NCBI RefSeq assembly: GCF_019801145.1
Contig: NZ_JAHVJQ010000005.1
Span: 351,770-415,769, forward strand
From: Leisingera aquaemixtae
GTDB lineage: Bacteria; Pseudomonadota; Alphaproteobacteria; Rhodobacterales; Rhodobacteraceae
Direction of reading: 5' to 3'
Length of the DNA: 64,000 nucleotides
Below are positions 16,958-25,673 of this stretch, in pieces. The translations under genes were made by a program, and so were the position numbers. Under the pieces are notes generated by a model, which saw only the letters and a list, made by a program, of their open reading frames with translations, did no database searches and was not told the DNA's origin. Positions within the stretch are counted from its first letter, which is position 1. Every line of letters begins with the position of its first letter.

Positions 16958-18355
16958 ATGGCAACCAGCCAACCGCATTCCGCGGGCCAGATGCGCCCGC
17001 TTACCGAGAAATTTTACTTCGCCGTCTGGCGCTGGCATTTCTATGCCGGCCTGTTTGTGATCCCCTTCCTGATCATGCTGGCCGTCACCGGACTGATGAT
17101 GATGTTCATCACCCAAGTAGACGGCCGCGACGGCGAGAAGATCACCGTCACCCAGGGCGCCGCCGAACTGAGCATCCCCGCGCAGGAGGCCGCCGTATTG
17201 GCCGCGCAGCCCGGCACCATCGCCGAATGGATCGGCCCCAAGGCCCCGGATCTGGCCACCGTGTTCCGGGTAAAAACAGATGAGGGCCAGCGCCTGGTCG
17301 CCCTTGACCAGTACAGCGGCGAGGTGATCAAGGTCTGGGACCGCCGCGCAGGCTGGTACGACTTTGCCGACAACATCCACTCCACCTTGCTGATCGGCGA
17401 CACCGGCGACCGGCTGATCGAGATTGCTGCGGGCCTTGGCATCGTGCTGGTGCTGACCGGGCTTTACCTGTGGTGGCCGCGCGGCAATGCCGTCAGCGCC
17501 TTTGTCCCCAACGTCCGCGCGCGCGGCCGCGCCCTATGGAAGAACCTGCACGCGGTGACCGGTTTCTGGATGTCGGCGCTCTTGGTGATCTTCCTGATTT
17601 CGGGCCTGTCGTGGACCGGCATCTGGGGCGGACAGATGATGCAGGCCTGGAGCACCTTCCCCGCCGCGAAATGGGACAACGTGCCCTTGTCGGATGACAT
17701 CCACGCCAGCATGAACCACGGGTCCACCAACGACGTGCCCTGGGCGCTGGAACAGACCCCGATGCCCGCTTCCGGCTCTGACGCGGGCATCACCGGCACG
17801 GCGGAGGGCGTCCCCGTCGATGCTGCCAACCTGATCGCCCTGGGCCGGAGCCTGGGGATGGAGGGCCGCTTCCGCCTCGCCTACCCCGGCGGCGAAACAG
17901 GCGTCTGGACCCTCAACCGCGACAGCATGAGCGGCGACGGCGACAGCCCCTTCATCGACCGCACCGTGCATGTCGACCAGTACAGCGGCAGGATCCTCGC
18001 CGACGTGAAGTACGAAGACTACTCCTGGGCGGGCAAGGCGATGGCCGTCAGCATCCCCTTCCACATGGGGCTGATGGGCACCTGGAGCTTCGTGCTGAAC
18101 GTGGTGTTCTGTCTCGCGGTGATCTTCGTCTGTATCTCCGGCCTGGTGATGTGGGTCAAGCGCCGCCCCGCCGGTGCCGCCCGCCTGGCCGCGCCGCCGG
18201 AACCGGCAGAGATGCCGTTCTGGAAAGGCGCTGCGCTGATCGCCGTTCTGGTCTCGCTGGCCTTCCCGCTCACCGGCCTGGCGCTGCTGGCCGCGCTGGC
18301 CTTTGACGTGCTGCTGCTCGGCAACCTGCCGGTGCTGAAACGCGCGGTGAGCTGA
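16958..18355 (+). CDS. PepSY-associated TM helix protein (PiuB-like)
   Basis: Inner-membrane protein (465 aa) of the PepSY_TM family, whose relatives (PiuB, FsqB) are iron-regulated and can reduce ferric siderophores. Four main membrane segments are visible: about 25-50, 148-172 (IVLVLTGLYLWWPRG), 200-222 and 375-400, plus a C-terminal hydrophobic pair. The His residues of WRWHFYAGLFVIPF, NIHST, LHAVTGFWMS and FHMGLMG are candidates for haem ligands. GGAGAG precedes the ATG. Its partner is probably the DUF2946-like gene just upstream. Confidence 0.85.
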   Translation: MATSQPHSAGQMRPLTEKFYFAVWRWHFYAGLFVIPFLIMLAVTGLMMMFITQVDGRDGEKITVTQGAAELSIPAQEAAVLAAQPGTIAEWIGPKAPDLATVFRVKTDEGQRLVALDQYSGEVIKVWDRRAGWYDFADNIHSTLLIGDTGDRLIEIAAGLGIVLVLTGLYLWWPRGNAVSAFVPNVRARGRALWKNLHAVTGFWMSALLVIFLISGLSWTGIWGGQMMQAWSTFPAAKWDNVPLSDDIHASMNHGSTNDVPWALEQTPMPASGSDAGITGTAEGVPVDAANLIALGRSLGMEGRFRLAYPGGETGVWTLNRDSMSGDGDSPFIDRTVHVDQYSGRILADVKYEDYSWAGKAMAVSIPFHMGLMGTWSFVLNVVFCLAVIFVCISGLVMWVKRRPAGAARLAAPPEPAEMPFWKGAALIAVLVSLAFPLTGLALLAALAFDVLLLGNLPVLKRAVS

Positions 18356-18366
18356 CGAAAAACTGA

Positions 18367-18444
18367 GGGCAGCGCCCGACCCTGGGTGGGTGCGAAAGCG
18401 CCCTCCCGCGGGGAGGGTCGGGCGCTGCCCGGCGCGCTTCGCGC
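18367..18444. repeat. GC-rich palindromic intergenic element, copy 1
   Basis: Perfect 17-bp inverted repeat (GGGCAGCGCCCGACCCT at 18367-18383 and its complement at 18414-18430), followed at once by a second hairpin GCGCG-CTT-CGCGC (18432-18444). It lies between two convergent genes and shares layout and sequence with 44373-44483 and 60589-60737. It may also terminate transcription from both sides, although there is no long T run. Confidence 0.75.
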
Positions 18445-18456
18445 TTGTTCCGGGCT

Positions 18457-19185
18457 TTAAACGTGCTGCGCGCCGTTCACCTCGATCTCGGTGCCGGAGA
18501 TATAGGAACTCTCTTGCGAGCACAGGAAGTAGATCGCCGCCGCCACTTCCTCCGGCTGGCCCAGCCGCTGCATCGGCAGCTTCTCGACGATTTTCTCGGT
18601 GCCGGGCGACAGGATCGAGGTTTCCACCTCGCCCGGGGCAATCGCATTCACCCGCACGCCCAGCGGCCCGAAATCATGCGCCATCTCCCGCGTCAGCGCC
18701 GCCAGTGCCGCCTTGGAGGTGGCATAGGCGGCGCCGGCAAAGGGATGCACCCGGCTGCCCGCGATCGAGGTCACATTTACCACCGAGCCCTTGGCCGCCG
18801 CCAGTTCCTCCTTCAGGCCGCGGGCCAGCACCACCGAGGCAAAGAAGTTCACATGGAACACCTTGCCCCAGTCCATCAGATCGGTGTCCAGCGTGCTCAG
18901 CCGTTCGCCGTTCGGCCCCTTGGGCGAGATGCCCGCATTGTTGACCAGCGCGTCCAGCCGCCCGTCCAGCAGTTCCTGGATCTGGCCCACCGCGTTGATC
19001 GTGTCCGACGGGTCCGACAGGTCCAGCTGCACATGGTTCTCCTGGCCGCCGCCCCAGGGGCATTCCACGGGGAACGGATGGCGCGAGCAGGTGATCACCC
19101 GCCAGCCCTCGGCATTGAAGCGGCGCACGGTGGCATGGCCGATGCCGCGGCTGGCGCCCGTCAGCAATAGTGTCTTCTGGCGCAT
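18457..19185 (-). CDS. SDR family NAD(P)-dependent oxidoreductase
   Basis: Classical short-chain dehydrogenase/reductase (242 aa). The Rossmann motif is TGASRGIG (9-16), NNAG is at 82-85, and the catalytic triad is Ser140, Tyr154 and Lys158 in YATSK. The cofactor cannot be decided from sequence, although Ser/Arg after the second strand (CSRH) favours NADPH. The substrate is unknown. AGGAGG lies close before the ATG. It is divergent from argB. Confidence 0.9.
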   Translation of the reverse strand: MRQKTLLLTGASRGIGHATVRRFNAEGWRVITCSRHPFPVECPWGGGQENHVQLDLSDPSDTINAVGQIQELLDGRLDALVNNAGISPKGPNGERLSTLDTDLMDWGKVFHVNFFASVVLARGLKEELAAAKGSVVNVTSIAGSRVHPFAGAAYATSKAALAALTREMAHDFGPLGVRVNAIAPGEVETSILSPGTEKIVEKLPMQRLGQPEEVAAAIYFLCSQESSYISGTEIEVNGAQHV

Positions 19186-19265
19186 GGCGCCCTCCTGATG
19201 AGAGAATCTGCGCCGAGCCTAGCATCCGCGCCGCCATCTGCAACGGGGTGCGCCAAAGCCTCCCC

Positions 19266-19294
19266 TTGGCAGCGGCGCCGGAACCCCGTAACAC
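19266..19294 (+). promoter_or_regulatory. Promoter of argB
   Basis: -35 TTGGCA (19266-19271), a 17-bp spacer and -10 TAACAC (19289-19294), giving a leader of about 20 nt before argB. Confidence 0.6.
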
Positions 19295-19319
19295 ATTCTG
19301 ACCAAGGGATGATGCAGCA

Positions 19320-20180
19320 ATGAAGAAACAAGATATGAACCGCGATTGGATTGCCACCGCCGAAACCCTCTCCAGCGCGCTGCCCTATTTCCAGCGCTTT
19401 GCGGGGGCGATTGTCGTCATCAAGCTCGGCGGCCACGCCATGGGCAGCGACGAGGCGATGGAGACCTTTGCCCGCGACATCGTGCTGATGCGCCAGGTCG
19501 GGGTGAACCCGGTGATCGTGCATGGCGGCGGGCCGATGATCAACGCGATGCTGGAAAAGCTGCAGATCAAATCCGATTTCGTGAACGGCAAGCGGGTCAC
19601 TGATGCCGCCACCATGGAAGTGGTGGAGATGGTGCTGTCCGGCGTCGTTAACAAGCGCATCGTGCAGGCGATCAACAGCCAGGGCGGCCGCGCCGTCGGC
19701 CTGTCGGGCAAGGACGCGAACCTGATCACCTGCGATCAGGCCGACCCGGATCTGGGCTTTGTCGGCGCGCCTGCGGAAATGGACCCCAAGGTGCTGCACG
19801 GGCTGTTTGAGAAGAACATGATCCCGGTCATTGCCCCCATCGGCGCGGGCCGGGGCGGCGAGACCTACAACATCAACGGCGACACCGCTGCCGGCGCCAT
19901 TGCCAAGGCGCTGCAGGCCGACCGCCTGCTGCTGCTGACCGATGTGGCCGGCGTCAAGAACGCCGACGGCGAAGTGGTCACCGAACTGAAGGCCGCGGAT
20001 GTCGAGGAGATGACCGCCGGCGGCGTCATCGCCGGCGGCATGATCCCCAAGACCGAAACCGCGCTGGACGCGGTCCGGGGCGGCGTGCGCGCCTGCATCA
20101 TCGTCGACGGGCGGGTGCAGAACGCGGTGCTGCTGGAGCTTTACACCGACCACGGCGCAGGCTCTATGATCCGCGCCTGA
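19320..20180 (+). CDS. argB: Acetylglutamate kinase
   Basis: Second step of arginine synthesis, phosphorylating N-acetylglutamate (286 aa). The amino acid kinase motifs are present: [10 protein letters not shown] (phosphate-binding glycines), VHGGGPMIN (substrate), [10 protein letters not shown], and [12 protein letters not shown] with the catalytic Lys and Asp regions downstream (LTDVAGV). The N-terminal helix of the arginine-inhibited hexameric class is present (residues about 1-25). ATG at 19320 is favoured; an ATG 15 bp later is possible. Transcribed alone. Confidence 0.97.
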   Translation: MKKQDMNRDWIATAETLSSALPYFQRFAGAIVVIKLGGHAMGSDEAMETFARDIVLMRQVGVNPVIVHGGGPMINAMLEKLQIKSDFVNGKRVTDAATMEVVEMVLSGVVNKRIVQAINSQGGRAVGLSGKDANLITCDQADPDLGFVGAPAEMDPKVLHGLFEKNMIPVIAPIGAGRGGETYNINGDTAAGAIAKALQADRLLLLTDVAGVKNADGEVVTELKAADVEEMTAGGVIAGGMIPKTETALDAVRGGVRACIIVDGRVQNAVLLELYTDHGAGSMIRA

Positions 20181-20200
20181 CGGCGCGCCGCGCGAAACTC

Positions 20201-20268
20201 AAGAGGGGCGCTGCCCCTCTTGGTCACGCGGGCCATTCCGAGCCGGAAAATTTTCAGCCGGATGAGCA
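20201..20268 (+). repeat. Hairpin plus GATGA intergenic motif, copy A
   Basis: Begins with a perfect hairpin AAGAGGGGC-GCT-GCCCCTCTT (20201-20221), then GGCCATTC, then ATTTTCAGCCGGATGA. The same order appears at 34057-34123. It follows argB and may serve as its terminator, although the U tract is poor. Confidence 0.7.
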
Positions 20269-20281
20269 GGAGATCCTGCCC

Positions 20282-20614
20282 TCAGCTTCCCGGCGCCTTG
20301 TAAGCACCCGCGATGGAGCCCGCCTTTTTCTGGATTTCGGTGAATTCATCCGAGGTGAAGGCCCGGACGGTCTTGAGGTTGCTGACCGCGCCGCTGGCGC
20401 CGGTCGCCAGCAGGCCCGCCAGCAGGCTGGACACATCATCAATCGTGACCTTGATCGCGAAATCATGGTCCCCCGTGGTCAGATAGAATGTCTCCAGCTT
20501 TCCGCCCGCCGCCTCGACAAGGGCGCGGGCCGCGGCCTCGCGGTCGCTGGGGCTGTCGATCATCGCCTTCATCGCAGAAGACGTGTAGTTCCCGGTCACG
20601 ATAAATCTTGGCAT
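20282..20614 (-). CDS. GYD domain-containing protein
   Basis: A 110-aa protein of the GYD family (named for a Gly-Tyr-Asp motif; here the equivalent site reads TTGDHDF). The predicted fold is a ferredoxin-like dimeric alpha/beta barrel. The function of the family is unknown. It opens MPRFIVTGNYTSSAMKAM with AGAGA upstream as a weak ribosome-binding site. It converges with argB; between them lies repeat copy A. Cytoplasmic, no signal peptide. Confidence 0.8.
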   Translation of the reverse strand: MPRFIVTGNYTSSAMKAMIDSPSDREAAARALVEAAGGKLETFYLTTGDHDFAIKVTIDDVSSLLAGLLATGASGAVSNLKTVRAFTSDEFTEIQKKAGSIAGAYKAPGS

Positions 20615-20787
20615 TCAGTCTCTCCCTGGGGCGGAAGATGCAGGCCAGCTGCAGGCACGATGCCGGATATTCCGGCCTGCATGCCCCGCGCGGATCATAG
20701 CATGGATCACGCTTCCGGCATATGAGGAAGCCCGGCCTTGCCTGCGGGGGGCTTGCCTTTGGCCCGATATTGCGCATCGCTGGCGTT

Positions 20788-21582
20788 ATGGAGCATGAAA
20801 CCCTGATCCGCCTTGCGATCTTTCTGGCCCTGTTTGCGCTGCTCGCCGCGGCAGAGGCCCGGGCGCCGCGGCGCGCGCGCAGCCTGCCGCGGCGCCGCCG
20901 CTGGCAGACCAATCTGCTGATGACCGTGCTCAACACGCTCACCCTGCGGGCGCTGGCCCTGGGCCTGCCGCTGCTGGCGGTGGGCGCGGCGCTGGACGCG
21001 GCAGAGCACGGCTGGGGGCTGCTGAATGCGCTGGCTTGGCCCGCCTGGGCAGAGCTGCTGCTGGCGGTGCTGGTGATGGATTTCGCGATCTGGCTGCAGC
21101 ATCTGCTGACCCACAAGGTGCCCGTCCTGTGGCGGCTGCACCGGGTGCACCACGCCGACCGGGACATGGATGTGACCACCGCGGTGCGCTTTCATCCCGT
21201 CGAGATCGCGCTGTCGATGCTGGTGAAGATCGGGCTGGTGTACCTGCTGGGGCCGTCCGCCCTGGCCGTTGTCCTGTTCGAGGTGCTGCTGAACGGCACC
21301 GCGCTGTTCACCCACGCCAACCTGGCGCTGCCGCCGCGGCTCGACCGGGCGCTGCGCCTGCTGCTGGTTACCCCGGACATGCACCGGGTGCATCATTCGC
21401 AGCTGCGCGCCGAGCATGACAGCAATTACGGCTTTGCCCTGTCGGTCTGGGACCGCCTGTTCGGCACCTATGTGGCGCAGCCCGGCCGCGGCCACCACGG
21501 CATGACGGTGGGGCTGGAATGGCAGGACGGCCGCCCGGCGCAGCTGGGCTGGAGCCTGCTCTTGCCGTTCCGCCGCCGCTGA
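20788..21582 (+). CDS. Sterol desaturase / fatty acid hydroxylase family protein
   Basis: Di-iron membrane oxygenase (264 aa) with the eight-histidine signature: HLLTH, HRVHH and HRVHH again near residue 200 (DMHRVHHS), plus a fourth His in NLAL-side context. Three to four membrane spans flank the motifs. Family members hydroxylate or desaturate lipids and sterols; the substrate here is unknown. The start at 20788 (MEHETLIR) removes 22 poorly supported residues from a longer frame. No operon partner. Confidence 0.88.
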   Translation: MEHETLIRLAIFLALFALLAAAEARAPRRARSLPRRRRWQTNLLMTVLNTLTLRALALGLPLLAVGAALDAAEHGWGLLNALAWPAWAELLLAVLVMDFAIWLQHLLTHKVPVLWRLHRVHHADRDMDVTTAVRFHPVEIALSMLVKIGLVYLLGPSALAVVLFEVLLNGTALFTHANLALPPRLDRALRLLLVTPDMHRVHHSQLRAEHDSNYGFALSVWDRLFGTYVAQPGRGHHGMTVGLEWQDGRPAQLGWSLLLPFRRR

Positions 21583-21694
21583 GAAGCGGCAGCGGGATGA
21601 CGCCGGCAGGCCCCGTCCCGGCGCTTTTGCCCTGCACCGTCCGTGCGCCGCTGCTAGGCTGCTGCAAACCCACCCGCTCCGGAGCCCCGCCCAG

Positions 21695-22396
21695 ATGAGC
21701 CTGACCGGCACCCCCGCCCCCCGCCGCAGCGGCGCCCCGTCTTATGCCGCCGCAGAGGCCGCCGCGGCAGAGGCCGGGCTGGCCGTCCAGGGTGCGCTGC
21801 ACCCCGCCCGCCAGCCGGTCCAGGCGCTGGAGGGCGGCACCCTGCTGCTCCTGGGCACGGACCGCAGCTTCTGGCCGCTGCTGAAGGCTGCCCCGGAATA
21901 CCGCGACGGCGCCCCGGACCCGGTCGACCGCTGGTCGGTGCGGGTGGTCGGGGCGCTGGCAGAAACTCTGGGCGGCAGCGCGTATTTTCCGTTCGGCGGG
22001 CCGCCCTACACGCCCTTCATCAACTGGGCGCTGGCGTCGGGCCGGTTTTTCACATCGCCGTCACAGATGATGGTGCATGATCAGGCCGGCATGATGATTT
22101 CCTTGCGGGGGGCCATTCATTTTGAACAGGAATTTGACATCCCCCCTCCGCCTTTGGCAAAGTCGCCCTGCCTTAGCTGCCCTACCCGTCCCTGCCTTGC
22201 CGCCTGCCCGGTTTCGGCGCTGTCGGACGGAGCCCCCTACGACCTGGCGGCTTGCCACGGCTATCTCGACACACGCGCAGGTGCCGGCTGCATGACCGGC
22301 GGCTGCCTTTCCCGGCTGGCCTGCCCGCTGAGCCGCACCGCCCGCCGGAACCCGGAACAAACCGCACACCATATGAGGCATTTTCACCCGCAATGA
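21695..22396 (+). CDS. Ferredoxin-like 4Fe-4S protein
   Basis: A 233-aa protein. The C-terminal half contains CLSCPTRPCLAACPVSAL, a CxxCxxxxCxxxCP pattern, and a second Cys-rich run GCMTGGCLSRLACP, so one or two iron-sulfur clusters are likely. The N-terminal 150 residues resemble the cluster-free part of QueG-like proteins but lack a cobalamin-binding domain. The redox partner is unknown. Its stop overlaps the next start by 4 bp (ATGA), so it is coupled to the SixA-type gene. Confidence 0.75.
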   Translation: MSLTGTPAPRRSGAPSYAAAEAAAAEAGLAVQGALHPARQPVQALEGGTLLLLGTDRSFWPLLKAAPEYRDGAPDPVDRWSVRVVGALAETLGGSAYFPFGGPPYTPFINWALASGRFFTSPSQMMVHDQAGMMISLRGAIHFEQEFDIPPPPLAKSPCLSCPTRPCLAACPVSALSDGAPYDLAACHGYLDTRAGAGCMTGGCLSRLACPLSRTARRNPEQTAHHMRHFHPQ

Positions 22397-22890
22397 CCTG
22401 CACCCTGATCCTGACCCGCCACGCCAAATCCGCTTGGGACACCAATGTGCCCAGCGACCACGCCCGCCCGCTGAACAAGCGCGGCCGCCGCTCCGCCCCG
22501 GCCATTGCCGCCTGGCTGCGCGACAACGGCTACCTGCCGGATCAGGTGATCTCCTCCTCCTCGCAGCGCACCCGCGAAACCTGCGAGCTGATGGAGCTGG
22601 GGGTGCCCGCGCGGTTCACCGAGCGGCTGTACCATGCCAACTCCGAGATCATCTTCAAGGTGCTGAGCGAGGCGGAGCAGAAGCGGGTCCTGCTGATCGG
22701 CCACAACCCCGGCATCGCCGCCTTTGCCCACACCATCGTGTCCAGCCCGCCGGACCATTCGCGTTTCGACGACTACCCGACCGGTGCCACGCTGGTGGTG
22801 GAGTTCGACATCGGCAGCTGGAAGGACCTCACCTGGAGCAGCGGCAGGGTGATTGATTTCGCGGTCCCGCGGGAGCTTCTGGGCGAGTAG
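22393..22890 (+). CDS. SixA-type histidine phosphatase
   Basis: Histidine phosphatase superfamily protein (165 aa). The catalytic RHAKSAWD near residue 10 replaces the usual RHG, as in SixA, which removes phosphate from the Hpt domain of ArcB. The second catalytic His is in LLIGHNPG. The ATG at 22393 lies inside the previous stop (ATGA), and the 47 extra upstream codons are rejected. The target phosphoprotein here is unknown. Confidence 0.88.
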   Translation: MTCTLILTRHAKSAWDTNVPSDHARPLNKRGRRSAPAIAAWLRDNGYLPDQVISSSSQRTRETCELMELGVPARFTERLYHANSEIIFKVLSEAEQKRVLLIGHNPGIAAFAHTIVSSPPDHSRFDDYPTGATLVVEFDIGSWKDLTWSSGRVIDFAVPRELLGE

Positions 22891-22995
22891 TCCCTGTGGC
22901 AAGGCAGCGCATCCCGCGCAGGAGGCCTCTGGCGCCCGCGCACCTGCGTGACTAGATAATCAGCCGGACAGACATTTGCCGGACTGGAGACCGTC

Positions 22996-23448
22996 ATGCA
23001 CCGCCGTTCCCTGCTGCTGGCCGCAGCCGCCCTCCCCTTCGCCGCCCTGCCGGGGTTCGCCGCGGCAGCGGAGACCATCCGCATCATGAAGTCGCCCACC
23101 TGCGGCTGCTGCACCGCCTGGGCCGATCATCTGGCCGCCGCCGGTTTCCAGACCGAGGTGCGCAATGTGGCGGATGACGACCTGTGGGCGATGAAGGAGC
23201 GGCTGGGCGTCAGCGGCGATCTGGCCTCCTGCCACACCGCGATGGCCGGGCCTTACGTGATCGAGGGCCATGTGCCCGCGGCAGACATCCAGCGGCTGCT
23301 GGCGGAACAGCCCGCGGCGCTGGGGCTGACGGTGCCGGGAATGCCGATCGGCTCGCCGGGGATGGAGATGGGCGGCGAGCGCGAGGCGTTCGACACCCTG
23401 CTGATCCTGGCCGATGGCTCGACCGAAGTGTTTGCCAGCCATTCCTGA
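22996..23448 (+). CDS. DUF411 family metal-binding protein
   Basis: Exported protein (150 aa) with a signal peptide (residues 1 to about 24, RRSLLLAAAALPFAALPGF then AAA) followed by KSPTCGCCTAW, the conserved Cys motif of DUF411. A downstream pair, Cys in ASCHTAMAG and Met residues in PGMPIGSPGMEMGG, would suit copper. The family is linked to copper resistance by context in other genomes. Here no copper pump is adjacent. It ends before a bidirectional terminator shared with aapP. Confidence 0.85.
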   Translation: MHRRSLLLAAAALPFAALPGFAAAAETIRIMKSPTCGCCTAWADHLAAAGFQTEVRNVADDDLWAMKERLGVSGDLASCHTAMAGPYVIEGHVPAADIQRLLAEQPAALGLTVPGMPIGSPGMEMGGEREAFDTLLILADGSTEVFASHS

Positions 23449-23483
23449 CCCAAGCCGGCCTGATCAGGGCTTTTGAAACGAAG

Positions 23484-23510
23484 AAGGCCGGGCGCATTGC
23501 CCGGCCTTTC
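23484..23510. terminator. Bidirectional terminator between DUF411 gene and aapP
   Basis: A 10-bp perfect stem (AAGGCCGGGC/GCCCGGCCTT) with loop GCATT. T-rich tracts follow on both strands, which fits the convergent gene order. Confidence 0.75.
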
Positions 23511-23530
23511 CGTTTGGTGATGCCGCGTAG

Positions 23531-23550
23531 GGTGGGCAATTCTGCCCACC
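23531..23550. repeat. GGTGGGCA inverted repeat
   Basis: Perfect 8-bp arms GGTGGGCA/TGCCCACC with loop ATTC, preceded by GTA. It lies between convergent genes. I recall this hairpin as frequent in Rhodobacteraceae intergenic DNA, but I cannot count copies here. Confidence 0.5.
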
Positions 23551-23563
23551 GCCATGCGTTGCC

Positions 23564-24355
23564 TCAGTGGCCCAGGATCTGGCTGAGGAACAGCTTGGTG
23601 CGGTCGCTCTTCGGGTTGTTGAAGAACTCTTCCGGCTCGTTCTGTTCGACGATCTGGCCCGCATCCATAAAGATCACCCGGTTCGCCACCTGGCGGGCAA
23701 AGCCCATCTCGTGGGTCACGCAGAGCATGGTCATGCCTTCCTCGGCCAGTTCGATCATGGTGTCGAGCACCTCCTTGATCATCTCCGGGTCGAGCGCCGA
23801 CGTGGGTTCATCGAACAGCATGATGCGCGGCATCATGCAGAGCGAGCGCGCGATCGCCACACGCTGCTGCTGGCCGCCCGACAGCATGCCCGGGTACTTG
23901 TGGGCCTGCTCCGGGATCTTCACCTTCTCCAGGAAGTGCATCGCCCGCTCTTCGGCTTCCTTCTTAGGCGTCTTGCGGACCCAGATCGGCGCCAGGGTGC
24001 AGTTCTCCAGGATGGTCAGATGCGGGAACAGGTTGAAGTGCTGGAACACCATGCCGACCTCGGAACGGATCTTGTCGATGTTCTTGAGGTCGTTGGACAG
24101 CTCCGTGCCATCCACCACGATCTTGCCCTGCTGGTGCTCTTCCAGCGCATTGAGGCAGCGGATCAGGGTGGATTTGCCGGAACCCGACGGGCCCGCGATC
24201 ACGATCCGCTCGCCCTGGTTGACGGTCAGATTGATGTCGCGCAGCACGTGGAAGGACCCGTACCACTTGTTCATGTTGGTGATTTCGATGGCAACCTCGT
24301 CGCTCACCTGCATTTTGGAGCGGTCGATTGCGCGGTCAGACATAAGTTCAGACAT
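23564..24355 (-). CDS. aapP: General L-amino acid ABC transporter ATP-binding protein
   Basis: ATPase (263 aa) that powers the AapJQMP importer. Walker A is [10 protein letters not shown], the Q-loop is [10 protein letters not shown], the signature is [12 protein letters not shown], Walker B is RIMLFDEP and the H-loop is CVTHEMGFA, all intact. AAGGAG lies 8 bp before the ATG at 24355. It follows aapM after 12 bp. The start could also be the internal MQVSDE, but the upstream one has the better ribosome-binding site. Confidence 0.96.
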   Translation of the reverse strand: MSELMSDRAIDRSKMQVSDEVAIEITNMNKWYGSFHVLRDINLTVNQGERIVIAGPSGSGKSTLIRCLNALEEHQQGKIVVDGTELSNDLKNIDKIRSEVGMVFQHFNLFPHLTILENCTLAPIWVRKTPKKEAEERAMHFLEKVKIPEQAHKYPGMLSGGQQQRVAIARSLCMMPRIMLFDEPTSALDPEMIKEVLDTMIELAEEGMTMLCVTHEMGFARQVANRVIFMDAGQIVEQNEPEEFFNNPKSDRTKLFLSQILGH

Positions 24356-24367
24356 ATGTTGAACTCC

Positions 24368-25672
24368 TTAACGGTGGTCCGTCTTGAGCTTGCGCTCAAG
24401 GTACATGGAATAGCGGGACATGGAGAAGCAGACGACGAAGAACAGCACCGCGATGAACGCGAACAGTTCCCAGTAGATGCCGTTCCATGCGGTGTCTGCG
24501 CGGATCGCGCTGGCAAGGCCGATCACATCGAACAAGCCGATGATCGATACCAGGGTCGTATCCTTGAAGATCCCGATGAAGGTGCTCACGATGCCCGGAA
24601 TGGAGATTTTCAGGGCTTGGGGCATGATGATCAGGCGCTGTGCCTGCCAGTAGTTGAGGCCGAGCGAGTCGGCGCCCTCATACTGGCCTCTGGGCAAGGC
24701 AGCCAGACCGCCCCGGATCACCTCAGCCATGTAGGCGGCGGAGAACAGGGTCATCATGATCATCACCCGCAGGATGATGTCAAAGTTGGTTCCCGGCGGC
24801 AGGAAGATGTTCAAGAGCAGCGACGCCACGAACAAGAGAGTGATCAGCGGCACGCCGCGGATGAACTCGATGAAGCCGACGCAGATGTACTTGACGATGA
24901 TCAGGTCGGACTGGCGACCGAGCGCCAGCACGATGCCGATCGGCAGCGAGACACCAATGGCCACGACCCCCAGCATGATCGCCAGCATGAAGCCGCCGAA
25001 CTGGCGGCTCTGGACCGCTTCGATGCCGATGGGCAGCACCGAGGACAGCGCCCCGGCAACCGGGCCAGCCAGGATAAACCACCAGATCAGCGCGGCAACA
25101 ACACCGGCAATCATCGCCCACAGCTCACCAATCGCCGCGGCGGCGTGTTTGATGATCAGGAAACCGATGACAAAACCCAGCGCGGCGCAGACCGGCCCCC
25201 AGATGGTGCCGCCCCACATCAGGAACGGCATGATGAAGGGGTAGGCCGTGGTCAGGATCAGCATCTTGGACGAGACCTTGTCCGAGAACAGGATCGGGCT
25301 GAGGGCTGCCAGCAGCAACACCAGGGCCAGGATCGGGCGCCAGTACAGGTGGTTCGGGTAGAAGCCGAACAGCAGCTGCAGCCAACGCTCCCGGATCACG
25401 CCCCAGCAGGCGTGGCCATGGGTCGACTCCCAGGTGCCTTTCATGATCTCACGGCACTCGCTCAGCGAGTCCGCGTTCCAGACCGACTGGAAGATCCAGG
25501 GCAGGACGCCGGACAGCACATAGTAGATGGCGCCGATCGACAGAACCGTCAGGATGGCGTTCAGCCAGCTGGAGAACAGGTTGTGCCGGACCCAGCCGAT
25601 GACCCCGACCTCGGAGGCCGGCGGGTCCTTCTCAGGAAGCATTTCGGTGCGGACAAATCCAATATCAGACAT
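24368..25672 (-). CDS. aapM: General L-amino acid ABC transporter permease AapM
   Basis: Inner-membrane permease (434 aa), longer than ordinary HisM-type permeases, as typical of AapM/BztC. About eight hydrophobic segments are followed by the EAA loop region VIRGGLAALPRGQYEGADSLG, which contacts the ATPase. It pairs with AapQ to form the channel. The start lies 1 bp after the aapQ stop, indicating tight coupling. Confidence 0.95.
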   Translation of the reverse strand: MSDIGFVRTEMLPEKDPPASEVGVIGWVRHNLFSSWLNAILTVLSIGAIYYVLSGVLPWIFQSVWNADSLSECREIMKGTWESTHGHACWGVIRERWLQLLFGFYPNHLYWRPILALVLLLAALSPILFSDKVSSKMLILTTAYPFIMPFLMWGGTIWGPVCAALGFVIGFLIIKHAAAAIGELWAMIAGVVAALIWWFILAGPVAGALSSVLPIGIEAVQSRQFGGFMLAIMLGVVAIGVSLPIGIVLALGRQSDLIIVKYICVGFIEFIRGVPLITLLFVASLLLNIFLPPGTNFDIILRVMIMMTLFSAAYMAEVIRGGLAALPRGQYEGADSLGLNYWQAQRLIIMPQALKISIPGIVSTFIGIFKDTTLVSIIGLFDVIGLASAIRADTAWNGIYWELFAFIAVLFFVVCFSMSRYSMYLERKLKTDHR

Positions 25673-25673
25673 C

